Source: Enchytraeus crypticus (taxonomy: Eukaryota; Annelida; Clitellata; Enchytraeida; Enchytraeidae). Taken from it: 64,000 bases of DNA. A program made the translations under genes and the position numbers. Below the pieces are notes generated by a model. The model was not told where the DNA came from, did not search any database, and saw only the letters and a program-made list of their open reading frames with translations. The DNA lies in contig CAJHZI010000548.1 in NCBI GenBank assembly GCA_905160935.1, positions 473,501 through 537,500 on the forward strand. Reading direction: 5' to 3'. Position 1 is the first letter of the stretch; every line of letters starts with the position of its first letter. Below are positions 49,400 through 59,569 of this stretch, one piece after another.

Positions 49400-50720
49400 T
49401 TTAGCATTCAAGAAGAGTATAAACGCCTTACATTTGTTCCTGTATATAAAACATTTGTTCCTGTACTTGAGTTTTTAGTCTAAAAGTATATGTATGCATA
49501 TATTTATATACTCAAAATATAAAATATTTTGAAAAATATTTAAATACTCAAAGTATATGTATGTATATATTTATATACTACATAAATACATTTTCATACA
49601 TATTTATTTATACAGTATACATACACATATTTATGCATGTTTATTTGCATACTTACATATATATACATATACATGTTTACGCATGTGTATGCATATTTAA
49701 ACCTTTTTAACTATTTATTTATTCAAATGAAACAGGCGAATGAAAACGTTTATGAAAACTTAAATCTTCAATAAACTCTGTCTTTTGCGGTGATTTATTT
49801 ACAGAGATGCGCTAAAAATAGCATTACAACTGTATAGAACGTTATTGAAGATGAAAATGACGTTAAACTGTCGCTGCATTTTAATACTGCAAAGCGAATA
49901 TATCGAAAACATTCCGCTAAAGTACAAAAACTGTAGGCAATATTTTAACTTTTCCTACAGTTTCTAAAAACTCATAGTTTCTTAATTCATTGCGTGCAAA
50001 CTTATTACTGCTCATAATAATTTGCCAGGTACTCGCCTTCGGCATAATCGCACGAAACATAGAGAGAACAATATTTGTTTTGATATTATACCAATGATCC
50101 CAAAGAACACACGCGGCCTCATTTACGGCACTCTATGGACTTGGCAATGAGTCAAACTATTTGCAATCAGTTCGTTCTATGGCATACCAGCCAAAATATA
50201 ATAATCATTAATCTAGTACTGCCGTAGTTAGCACAATGACTCGCATTCGCATATGTACGGTGTACACTGTTATGAACTCATAATCACACTACAGTAATTT
50301 AATTTTGTTATTAACACATTATCTCACTCTCCGTCTCTCTATCAGTTTTCTGTATAACAGTATATAGCATTTTAGATTAATTAAATCATCTCCTAGTTGT
50401 AGTAAACATATGACAATAAACCGGTTAAAAGTGGCTCTTTTTAGCGTATCAAGTCATTTTTGTTGAATGTTGTTAGCTTAAATGGTATCATTCACTATGC
50501 TGACTCTAGTCATTCAAAATTAACTCTAACAAATGAGAATTTATTGAAATATTGAGTTTAGAAAATTTAAAAGCCAACCACAGAAGTAATATCAGACTAA
50601 TTTTATGTACATGTACATCATTCAAAATTATTGGACAATAAATATAAAACTTATATGGAGATTATAACTTGTCAATCACAGCAGCTCTCTGTCCGATTGA
50701 ATTCATTAAACGTGAAACAG
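49400..50720. other. No feature seen
   Basis: AT-rich unique sequence with TATG-rich patches. Confidence 0.4.
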
Positions 50721-50837
50721 TTCAATGATTTACACAAAAATTACATATAATCTAAATATACACTTTATCATTAATTTTAAATACTATTATTGTATTATAC
50801 AAATTCAGATAGTTATAAATATACATACACACACACA

Positions 50838-50839
<2 letters not shown>

Positions 50840-50905
<66 letters not shown>
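50840..50905. repeat. (TA)n microsatellite
   Basis: Pure run preceded by ACACACAC. Confidence 0.95.
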
Positions 50906-50908
<3 letters not shown>

Positions 50909-51077
50909 ATATTCATTATTATAGATATACCGATAATTATACATGTAACATATATACTATAATTATATTTGGAATACACATCAATTATGGCTATATGTTC
51001 TTTGAGTCAACTAAAATTTCATCTCAGCTATTAGGCGTTAGACAAGGTATGTTGTATTTAGTAATAATTATAATAAT

Positions 51078-51112
51078 GCTGATTCTGCCGGCGTAGTGCC
51101 GGCAGAATCAGC
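51078..51112. other. Perfect 15-bp stem, 5-base loop hairpin
   Basis: GCTGATTCTGCCGGC and its exact complement are separated by GTAGT. The GC-rich stem is unusual in this AT-rich DNA and lies just upstream of the nuclease-domain LINE fragment. Confidence 0.9.
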
Positions 51113-51124
51113 AGACATCAGTTC

Positions 51125-51745
51125 ATAAAAAACTTGATCTGGCGCGCCCTGAGTCGAGCGAATATCCCAGCCATTAAGGAGCCCCTGGGATTGATCCGCA
51201 CTGATGGTAAACGTTCAGACGGTGTCTCTCAAATTCCATGGGCAGAGGGGAAGTGTGTTAGCTGGGACGTCACTGTTACGGACACTTTCTCAGTAAGCAA
51301 TCTCGGCCTTTCTTGCGCTGCTGCTGGTGCTGCAGCAGAGGCCGCGGCTAATAGGAAAACTCTGAAGTATGCCGAAATCTCTGGCAACTATATCTTCATG
51401 CCTATTGCCTTTGAGACCCTGGGGCCCATCAACTCTCTCGCATCAGACTTTATTGACGAAATAGGCAGGAGGACCAGCGCCATTACTGGTGATAAGAGCG
51501 AAAAATCTTTTCTGTGGCAGCGACTGTCTATTGCTCTCCAGCGATTCAATGCAGTCTGCTTCAGTGGCACTTTGGCTAAAGAGCTTAATAATAAGAATAA
51601 TAATACTTTGGCTAAAGCGGCTTCCCAGAGTGCAGAGGAATTATTTTAATCGCTTTTTTAAAACTTTTAATTAAATAAAGTCTCTTTTATCTTATTTTTT
51701 AGCCCAGGGCCCTTTACAGCCCAGGGCATTTAAAAGAAAAAAATT
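51125..51745 (+). mobile_element. LINE 3' fragment with a nuclease-like C-terminal domain
   Basis: The plus frame 51134-51649 gives about 150 residues with G-K-R-S-D-G-V-S-Q-I-P-W, C-V-S-W-D-V-T-V-T-D-T, an alanine-rich [22 protein letters not shown] and [14 protein letters not shown]. This arrangement is very common at the C-terminus of retrotransposon-like proteins in invertebrates. The W-D-V-T spacing suggests a PD-(D/E)XK-type nuclease, which is inference. A 3' tail with a repeated GCCCAGGGC and (ATT)n follows. Three minus-oriented relatives lie elsewhere in the window. Confidence 0.75.
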
Positions 51746-51945
51746 ATAATAATAATAATAATTATTATTATTATTATTATTATTATTATACAAATAATTA
51801 TAATATTATCATTATTATAATTTATTATAATAATTATTAGTATTAATTAATAAATAATACAAATAATAATAATACTATTATTATTTTTACCATTTTTATT
51901 TTATTTTTACCCCAGTATAATAATAATAATTATTATTATTATTAT
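51740..51945. repeat. (AAT)n/(ATT)n palindromic spacer
   Basis: AATAAT runs passing to ATTATT, between the arms of the inverted LINE 3' ends. Confidence 0.85.
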
Positions 51946-52049
51946 AAAAGAGACTTTATTTAATTAAAAGTTTTTAAAAAAGCGATTAAAATAATTCCTC
52001 TGCACTCTGGGAAGCCGCTTTAGCCAAAGTATTATTATTCTTATTATTA
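51943..52049 (-). mobile_element. Inverted copy of the same LINE 3' end
   Basis: This stretch is the complement of 51588-51694, including a small insertion shared by both, so the two arms form a 106-bp inverted repeat with a spacer of about 248 bp rich in A and T. Confidence 0.8.
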
Positions 52050-52194
52050 TTTTTATTAGTATTATTATTATTATTATTAGCCTTTACGATTAGTGCAGTT
52101 AGCTTTTGGTCTATTTTTTAGTAGCCCTGCAACAAGGTAATAAAGTACAATATTCTATGATAATGTCTATTACGTCGCTCTAAGCTGCTACTGT

Positions 52195-52370
52195 CACTTA
52201 AAACTATTCTTATGAAGATGCTAAAGAAACTAAAGACATTTACAGCTCTAAATCATTAACAAACGTAAGTGAAGACAATTATGGCTCTAAACTATATAAT
52301 GTAACTGAAGACAATTATAGCTCTAAGTTATAAATGTCAGTGAAGACAATTACGACTCTAATTTGTTAAG
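52195..52370 (+). repeat. Tandem repeat of about 40-46 bp, first block
   Basis: Units share GTGAAGACAATTA, GGCTCTAA and a TTAT-type spacer. A second block lies at 52680-52795, separated by about 300 bp that include a poly-C run. Confidence 0.75.
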
Positions 52371-52521
52371 AGGAACGGATAAATGAATTTTTAAGGGGGT
52401 CGAATATTGTTTGGACAGTGACCACATTTATTACTTGTGCCCAAGCATAATCCAGGACAAAGTTAATATATTTATTTACACCGTTTCTAATCTGATCGAA
52501 TCGAAGCTTTTTAAACACTTA

Positions 52522-52539
52522 CCCCCCCCCCCCCCCCCC
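52522..52539. repeat. Run of 18 C
   Basis: A homopolymer C tract, unusual in this AT-rich window. An 11-C run is also present at 20151-20161. Confidence 0.95.
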
Positions 52540-52679
52540 AACAGATGGGCCCCTGTTCTGGACAGTGTCAAACAATTCTAAATTGATACCAACACCTAAG
52601 GATTCTCCGGCACAGAGACTAGAGAGTGCAATTTCATCGGCGGTCCTAGGAGCCCCCTCTGGAGCCACCACTGACTGTA

Positions 52680-52795
52680 AATGTCACTGAAGACATTTTT
52701 TCTCTAAGCTTTTAATGTCACTGAAGACAATTTCGACTCTAAGCTGTTATGTCGCACAAGCTTCTATGGCTCTAATCTGAATAATATAGCATAAA
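52680..52795 (+). repeat. Tandem repeat of about 40-46 bp, second block
   Basis: Units contain ATGTCACTGAAGACAATTTC and GACTCTAAGC, same family as 52195-52370. It begins right after the stop codon of the 155-residue gene and would be in its 3' UTR. Confidence 0.75.
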
Positions 52796-52798
52796 CAA

Positions 52799-53113
52799 TT
52801 ACACTCTTGCCATTAAACCCAGAAATGTATTTCTACCCGACATCCGATCTTCTTTTTCATTCGGAATCACTTTGACTGGTTTAACGCCATTCTCTGAAAC
52901 TCCGTTGTACGGATTAAGAGGCTTGTCAAACTTTGGTCCATCTATTCTTCGATATGGAATGTCTGTAATTCCATTAACCTGGAGTGATGTTGTTTTTAGG
53001 TGTTCTTCGGAAGCTGGAAAGATTAGAGCCTTATTCATTTTATCTGTGATTTGAAGCCTTGGGTCGATCCTTGCTAGAGCACAGGAATATATCTCAGGCT
53101 GTGAACTACGATC
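52799..53113 (-). CDS. Exon 2 of the 155-residue protein gene
   Basis: The exon is 315 bp, from D-R-S-S-Q-P-E to L-G-L-M-A-R-V and a TAA. The frame is open from the TTTTAG acceptor, 25 codons upstream of the first internal methionine, so the reading does not depend on that ATG. Confidence 0.65.
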   Translation of the reverse strand, partial: DRSSQPEIYSCALARIDPRLQITDKMNKALIFPASEEHLKTTSLQVNGITDIPYRRIDGPKFDKPLNPYNGVSENGVKPVKVIPNEKEDRMSGRNTFLGLMARV

Positions 53114-53889
53114 CTAAAACAAACATTTAAAAAATTAATTTTAGAAATAGTTTTGATTCAAACTTTTAACTTTTCAAATCTTCCAGTCTCTATTACTATT
53201 CTTCTTTAGAACTCTATTCATACTCTATGTGTTAAAATATTAAATTAATCAATGAATTAATCCATCTCTAAAAATCTGCTTTAAATAACTATATTTCTTG
53301 CCAAAATCATTCTAACCTCTAAGAACTAGGATGGATAGAATGGAAAATGAATACGTAAGGATGAATTTGAATGTTGAGGAGATCGGGGATAGGTTGGCTC
53401 AGTCGAGATTGATATGGTATGGGCATATTGTGAGAAAGGCAGATGAGGATGTAGTAAAGAGAGTTTGGAGGGAAGAGCTGGATGTCAATCTAGAGAGAGG
53501 TAGTCCAAAATTGACGTGGGATGCGGTAATTAAGAATGACATCAGAAATAGGGGATTGACTGATGATATGGTGTGGGACAGGGAGGACTGGAGAAAGTCT
53601 ATTCGTATCCCGGCCCTGGTTAAACTGGGATTTAAGGGAAGATGATGATTATCCTTATAATCATTACTATCCTCTTCCAAATATTTTGCAGTGAATTAAA
53701 ATTTACAATATAAATCAGTAGTAATAATTATCAGACCTTTATATTTGCCGCAGACTCCAAGATTCTAATTCTTTGTGGAGTGACTTGCATGTTAGCATCC
53801 AATAGAATGAGACTGCTAAAGATGCTAGCCAGCTCTTCTCGCTTTTCTCTATCTCCACTCCACGTCTGCAAACTCTTATTATCTCCCAT
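52799..53889 (-). CDS. Two-exon gene for an unrecognised soluble protein of about 155 residues
   Basis: Exon 1 is 53889-53737 and exon 2 is 53113-52799, joined in phase 0. The start ATG has A at -3 and G at +4. The donor is ATAAAG|GTCTGA and the acceptor is TTGTTTTAG|GATCG. The two exons give 155 residues with a balanced composition, unlike the AT-driven chance frames nearby. Visible features are a charged N-terminus (S-G-D-R-E-K-R-E-E-L), a short hydrophobic stretch (S-L-I-L-L-D), Q-V-T-P-Q-R-I-R-I-L, and a proline-rich middle (F-D-K-P-L-N-P-Y-N-G). It has no signal peptide, membrane helix or known catalytic motif. The frame stays open a little upstream of the ATG, so a further 5' exon is possible. 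The 623-bp intron holds a sense-opposed LINE tail. Confidence 0.65.
53320..53660 (+). mobile_element. LINE tail, R-K-A-D-E-D family, in the intron of the 155-residue gene
   Basis: An open frame of 104 codons encodes a C-terminal LINE region: R-L-I-W-Y-G-H-I-V-R-K-A-D-E-D, then [17 protein letters not shown] and [10 protein letters not shown]. It ends in GATGATGAT. It is opposite in sense to the host gene and has no stop, so it is fairly young. Confidence 0.85.
53737..53889 (-). CDS. Exon 1 of the 155-residue protein gene
   Basis: The exon encodes 51 codons from M-G-D-N-K-S-L to A-A-N-I-K and ends at an AAAG|GTCTGA donor in phase 0. The start choice rests on the good Kozak context and the coding-like composition immediately after it. 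Confidence 0.6.
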
Positions 53890-54159
53890 AATGTGAGGTT
53901 TAACTCGATTATTATAGTCCTATGATTTATAACGAAGTCATAATTAAGTTCTGTTTCTGTTTAATGGTAGATTGAAACTAAACCTGCAAGAAAGAAAACG
54001 GTAAAAAATTTAAATTTATGGTATATATCTCACACATCGATCCTAAGAAATAAAATTTCTATTCCAATTAGATCGGACCATATATTGGATTAAAAGACCC
54101 ATTACTCTCTCGGTTTTTAATGACATTACTATTACATTTCGGTTTGTCAAAGTAACCTT

Positions 54160-54240
54160 TTTGTAATAATAATAATAATAATAATAATAAAGGTTTAACG
54201 TCCGTTTCCTCATCCAAGGATGATATCAGGGACTTATGTA
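54160..54240 (-). mobile_element. SINE tail fragment
   Basis: The minus strand reads GTCCCTGATATCATCCTTGG, ATGAGGAAACGGACGTTAAA and CC(TTA)n. Confidence 0.7.
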
Positions 54241-55755
54241 TGTGTAATGAACAAATAATAATATTAAATAGTAATAATATATCATAATACATGTAGAAGA
54301 TCGTATAGTCGAGAATTCATGTAACAAACTGCAGTTTAACAAGTAACGATGTGTAGGTAGCCTATTACACTGTGTAGCTCTCTACTGATCTGGTCAGTCC
54401 TACATCACAGAAATAATTTGTAATGTTAAATCTAGCAAACTAATAATTTAATAAATTTGCACTTTTAAAATTGCCGGCATAAATCATAGTTTATAGAAAT
54501 ACTATTAATTTAATATAACCATGATGAATTACAAATATGATATTCGCTTCAGTTCAATTTTATTTATGCTTTGGAACCATTAACTGCTGACAAACTCTTA
54601 ATAATTCATTTATAATAATTTCACATTTACTATAGTTTTATAATTCTTTCAAGAGCAAATATTACATGCCTGCAATTTACTAAAATATGTCTATAGTATT
54701 ATATAATTAGGCTATGCATATACGCGTACGTTCATGACCAAATCGTACCGTAGAGTGATAGTAATACGATCTAAATTAAGAAGTACTAAACCGCAGCCTG
54801 TCAAAACAATGAGCTACGCACAGAACTCAATGCGACCTACTATTTTACGTTGAGAATAATCACCACGTCCTACTTTCGCAGAATGGATTTTAGCCCGGGG
54901 TTAAATGATTTAAACGACTAGTGCATATAATGTAAACAACTCTGATTAACTAAAGCTAACAATTGAATTTAGACGCAGCTGTACCTGTACTTTGCTATAT
55001 CACTACTTGTCTTTAAAAATTTATATTGCTATCTAGTATGTATGTATTTTAATAGATGCCGTTCAATTACTCTATATGTGTCTACAATAAGATCGAATTC
55101 TGCCTACACATCTAATAATAAAGACGAATACTGTTTTCGCTTCTAACTAAAGCGTTGACTGAATGCTTCATGCTGTGTGCACTAACCTATCATCTCTGCA
55201 ATTGTGTGGTGATAAACATAAACAAGCTTTGTACGAGCGGGTGTTCCACAAACTAACACAATATTCTATTGCGTATTAATACATTTATAGACAACACCCT
55301 AGCTACTCAAAGCCCAAACCACCTGTGCTACAGATATCTCTACTGTTTCTATATTCTACCTTAGACCAAAGAACAAAATTAACAAAAACAATCGCCAAGT
55401 TTCAGGCAAGTGCTGATAAAAAAATCTGAGCCTCGGCACGGTAGTTCTTACCCAGCATTGCAGGTTAGAATACACGTAACTCTATTGGCTATATAGGAAC
55501 TGTGTAAGAATGAAAATTCTATATATCACGTAAGCTTAGCTGTAAAAAATGTCTTCTACCACTATGATCGGCTCGTATATATAACACAGAGTAACGGATC
55601 AAAGCGAACATTGTTTACATCAACAGGGTGTCTTGTTTCATTTGCTACCAAAAATTAATATGACTTCCGAATTGAATCCTAGCCTAAGATAAAAGCCGAC
55701 CTGGAGATAAAAAATATAAGCGGAAAATAAGTGAAAGGGCGTACTATATAAATAA
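54240..55755. other. No gene seen; possible 5' region of the 155-residue gene
   Basis: Unique AT-rich sequence upstream of the minus-strand gene. I cannot point to a promoter element. Confidence 0.3.
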
Positions 55756-55759
55756 GCTA

Positions 55760-55839
55760 TATATATGCAATATATAAGCCATATATATTATATATATATA
55801 TATATATATGCTATATATATATATGCTATGTATATGCTA

Positions 55840-55885
<46 letters not shown>
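55760..55885. repeat. (TA)n block before a LINE tail
   Basis: TA tracts with GC-containing breaks (ATGCTATAT). Confidence 0.9.
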
Positions 55886-55887
<2 letters not shown>

Positions 55888-56190
55888 AAAAAAGTCCTGG
55901 AGATAGTTGGCACAGATAGACAGCTGATAAATGTATTAAGAAATAAGAAGAAGAGATGGATAGGACACATTATAAGGGGGAAGGTCTATTAAAAGAGGTC
56001 ATAGAAGGTAGAATGGAAGGAAAAAGAGGCAGGGGCAGGCCGAAATTAGGTAAGTTAGAAGATTTAAAGACCCACTCATATGTGGAAATGAAGAGGAAGG
56101 CGGAAGACAGAGAAGAGTGGAGGCGTTATATACCATGGACCTGCCAGTAGGCACGTGCACTAAGAGAGAGAGAGAGAGAGAGAGAGAGAG
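55885..56190 (+). mobile_element. LINE tail, K-R-G-R-G-R-P family (best copy)
   Basis: A translated stretch with one frame change reads V-L-E-I-V-G-T-D-R-Q-L, then [23 protein letters not shown] and E-D-R-E-E-W-R-R-Y-I-P-W-T-C-Q. W-x-G-H-x-x-R followed by G-R-P is typical of the extreme C-terminus of endonuclease/RT-type LINE proteins. It ends in GTGCACTAAG and then a (GA)n tract. Confidence 0.8.
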
Positions 56191-56222
56191 GTTATAATAT
56201 ATATATATATATATATATATAC
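56157..56222. repeat. (GA)n then (TA)n
   Basis: The GA run is the 3' end of the LINE tail; a TA run follows. Confidence 0.9.
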
Positions 56223-56229
56223 ATGCATA

Positions 56230-58340
56230 TACAACCAACCCCCCATTTTAAGTCAAAATAGTTACATCAACGTGCACGATTGCAGCTGTAACAGCAATAT
56301 TGGAACATTTTTATGTTATATAACAATGGTAATATAAATGGAATATAACAATAGTGTCTATTTGTGTGCAAGTAATTCTTTACCGTGTCATGTGTTTTTT
56401 GAAATTTAAAGTAAGGTGTGTTGTGAACGTCGCCAATGAATTAAGTTGTCAAACTTTCATGTCTATTTTATTTCTAAAACAATCCCTTCCTAAATAATCC
56501 AAAAATATTCAAAACCTCTCCACAAATGTAAGGTGTTTCAAATGGTTGAGTGTGCCGTTATTAGTAGTTGACGCCTCATTATATTATACCGACACAGCTA
56601 GTCTCTTTGGATGATTTGTTTAGAGATTTGGTATGGTTATTTGGGCCAGAGGATTGAGGAGCTGAGTTCGATTCCGGATTGAGTTAAGCAAAGCCTATAT
56701 ATCCGATGAATATAAAATACATGCAAATAACTTAGTGCGGATGGCTGGAAGAAAATATTTAAAAAGTAACTATATGTCCCATTGATTTATATTGCTCCAG
56801 TTTAAAACACTAGAAAATGGTCTATATTTTAGAAATTACGTTACTTTTGTTTAATATTCGTGCATACCATTTCTGAAAACTCAATAGTTTAAAATAATGG
56901 CTGCCAAATTCGGAAAGCATTGGAACAGGCGCGAGGTTAGAAAGAATAGCTCTTTAAACATTAAAAATAGCACTTTAAACTTTTAAAATGGATCTTTTCT
57001 ACCAAAGATTGGTCTTTAAACATATTGTTTTGAAATTCCTTGACAATTGCAGCGTGAAGTAAATCCTGAAATATAAATTTGAGACAAATGAACTAAATTT
57101 TGCACTGCTCTTTCCCCTCATCCAATAAAAATAATAAACTCAGTGCAATGGTGTGTATCTTATTTACATAATTCTTAATTTCAGAACAAATTACAGTGTA
57201 ACAAAACAGCAATTCCTTTCACAAATTATACCAATGAAACCGTTTAATAAAATGAATTCTTTTTTACAAATGAAACATATTTTACCGTTTATGGAAACGG
57301 TCTATACCGTTTAAATATATATATACCGTTTAAATATATAAGTAGCTAAGCCTAGATAGTCAGAATAATAAAATAGACAATTAAACCGTTTGTAAATAGA
57401 TAGCATCATAGACTTGAGTAAACATGATACATGTAGGTCTATATTACAATTAAAACATTTATCATCATCATCATCATCATCAAGTTTGATTAACTGAAAC
57501 ATATTCGCATGCGGCCCATTAGTCTGTACTTAGAGGAATTTTGATTTCGTTTTCCATTCGCGTTCATTTCATGACATAGTAATAACTTCCTTTACTTCAA
57601 AACAATCTAATAACCGCATATAGATAATATAAGAACATGCCAACTGGAACATACGAACATAATTACAAGAAACAGTATACGAGAAAATAATTTCATAGTA
57701 ATGCAAATACAAACAATACAGTTTAAACCAAGATCGAATATTAGCTATAGTTGAGTAGCATCAGTTATGAATTGTCTGAAAAATATGTTTAACGTTTACA
57801 TATTTTAATATTTATTTGTTTTAATTACAGCAATTTTACTGTAGAGAAACGCAAAGAGAGTCTTGTGCTTTTGTAGGTACTAAATCTTATCTTCAGTCTA
57901 TTAATATAGTATATTTGTTGGCGCATCGCATTTAAATGCAACATATAATTTACTAAAGCACGAAGATATGCAAAAATATTCAAGTGAGATATAACGCAGG
58001 TAACTGCTCTATTTACACATACTTGTATATATGTATATAACAAAAAAGATACGATTACTAAGGGAATGTAAATTCGAGAAATATCAATCTCTCTCGTATT
58101 TGGTCGAATGATTATTATTTCATAAAATTGCTTGTTAGATACTTAAACGTTATTTTCTTTCGTATTTATGTATTTTAATTTATATGTGAATAATTTATAT
58201 TTCATTTCTATGTGAAGTGTGCCTTCTATTTAAGAGACTTCAACTTAATTTCTGTAAAATTTTCAATGACTGTGCTGTCATTAAATTCTGTGAGTCTCAT
58301 CTAGCAGTCTATGCGAAATAACATCAAAACTAATTACAAA
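56230..58340. other. No clear gene
   Basis: A tRNA-like stretch near 56650 (GGGCCAGAGG to GAGTTCGATTCC) may be a SINE relic. The remainder is AT-rich. Confidence 0.35.
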
Positions 58341-58353
58341 TTATAATGACATG

Positions 58354-58650
58354 ATCATCCGTGATGACATCCATCACTTATAATTCCACATGCGTAACCA
58401 TTAGGCTGTTTAATCAAAGATCCATTTTACCAGTCCTGTGATTGTCCAAGATTTTACACTCTGATCAGCTGTACCAGGAATTGATCCCAGGACCTCTGGA
58501 ACAGCCGTTAACAATTTCACGATGCTACGTAACCCCCTTACAACGCCCTCAGCGCGGCTGGGATTCGAACCCGCGAGGGTTCAATTCACTGCAGGATCTG
58601 TAATTCAAAACTTCATGACCTTACCCATACGCTATTAAGACATCCTAAAA
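58354..58650 (-). mobile_element. tRNA-derived SINEs, family B, two partial copies
   Basis: The 3' half (58354-58500) and a head with B box (58548-58645) lie in the same orientation, separated by a diverged stretch that repeats GATC-type B-box-like sequence. They look like a nested or tandem pair. Confidence 0.65.
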
Positions 58651-58984
58651 TAGAGCCAATAAAGTTTGTGATGCGCGCATGTATCTGTATTTGATGAGAC
58701 TTTTAGTCAAGTGGTGTTGATCGTTTGCTGAGTTTAAATGATTTCTCGAATTGGATATTTGTATGGGATGATATACAATGGAGGTACCAGTGCTAGACAT
58801 AGTCTGATGGACTTCATGACATCTCGGCGTAAATCCGTGGCATTCCAGCGCCTCTAAGATGTTTTACATGGAATGACACAGCAGGAGTATATTTAATTTT
58901 TAATGGCAGCAATGTTGTTAAGATATAATTATTGTTGAGGACGTGGTTTATGTATTCGCTTATTATGAATAGTGTGCAATATAA

Positions 58985-59345
58985 AGATTTTCATTGAGTA
59001 ATTGTATTTACTTAATTTGAATTAATAATATATGGTATGTACAATTGCCTGTGCCTATTTTGTACTAACAATAAATATTTGAGCAATTTAATTTATTTAT
59101 GATGTATTATACGGTTGAGTAATTGTGTTTATTTGTGATGCCTTAATAATATATGGTTGAGTAATTACATTTAGTTACGATCCATAACAATGTATGGTCT
59201 AGTAATTGCATTTATTTATAATGTATTATTAATATGTTGTTTAGTAATTGAATTTATTTATTTATCTAGGATATCATATTAATAAATGGTTGAGCTATTG
59301 CATTTATTCGTAGTGCATTTAATAATGTACGGTTGAGTAATTATA
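58985..59345 (+). repeat. Degenerate tandem repeat of about 55-60 bp
   Basis: Units share ATATGGTTGAGTAATTGCAT and TTATTTATAATGTATTAATA. About six copies, next to the 42-bp palindrome. Confidence 0.75.
59303..59308 (-). promoter_or_regulatory. Candidate poly(A) signal of UPP
   Basis: AATAAA on the minus strand, about 120 bases after the UPP stop codon. If used, the 3' UTR would contain the 42-bp palindrome just upstream of it. Confidence 0.4.
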
Positions 59346-59346
59346 A

Positions 59347-59388
59347 ACGCATTATAAACTAATGCAATTGCATTAGTTTATAATGCGT
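59347..59388. other. Perfect 42-bp palindrome in the predicted UPP 3' UTR
   Basis: The sequence is exactly self-complementary over 42 bases with no spacer; its centre is TAATGCAATTGCATTA. It starts about 41 bases after the UPP stop and could form a 19-20 bp hairpin in the transcript or a cruciform in DNA. Confidence 0.9.
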
Positions 59389-59429
59389 GTTACGTAACAA
59401 CGGCGTTTTGTTGTGGATCACGTGACAGT

Positions 59430-59569
59430 TTACTCCAGTCGTAGTCGTTTCCTAATGAGTCTCGCCACCAAACGAGCTGGTCTCATTTCCCACTCCTTCA
59501 ATTGCTCACTTGTAGCCGTTATCTGATCAGACTCCAATCGATTTAACATAGCCGTACAGACCACTGCAG
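59430..59569 (-). CDS. UPP: UPP terminal exon
   Basis: The 140-bp exon follows a strong pyrimidine tract ending CCCTTGTTACAG. It completes the codon for the first Ala of A-A-V-V-C and runs through N-R-L-E-S-D-Q-I to R-L-R-L-E and TAA. A methionine replaces the usual Leu in the C-T-A-M-L stretch, which is a mild change. Confidence 0.93.

Noticed and set aside
53399..53680. 93-codon minus frame as an extra exon of the 155-residue gene
   Set aside because: It is the antisense shadow of the plus-strand LINE tail in the intron.
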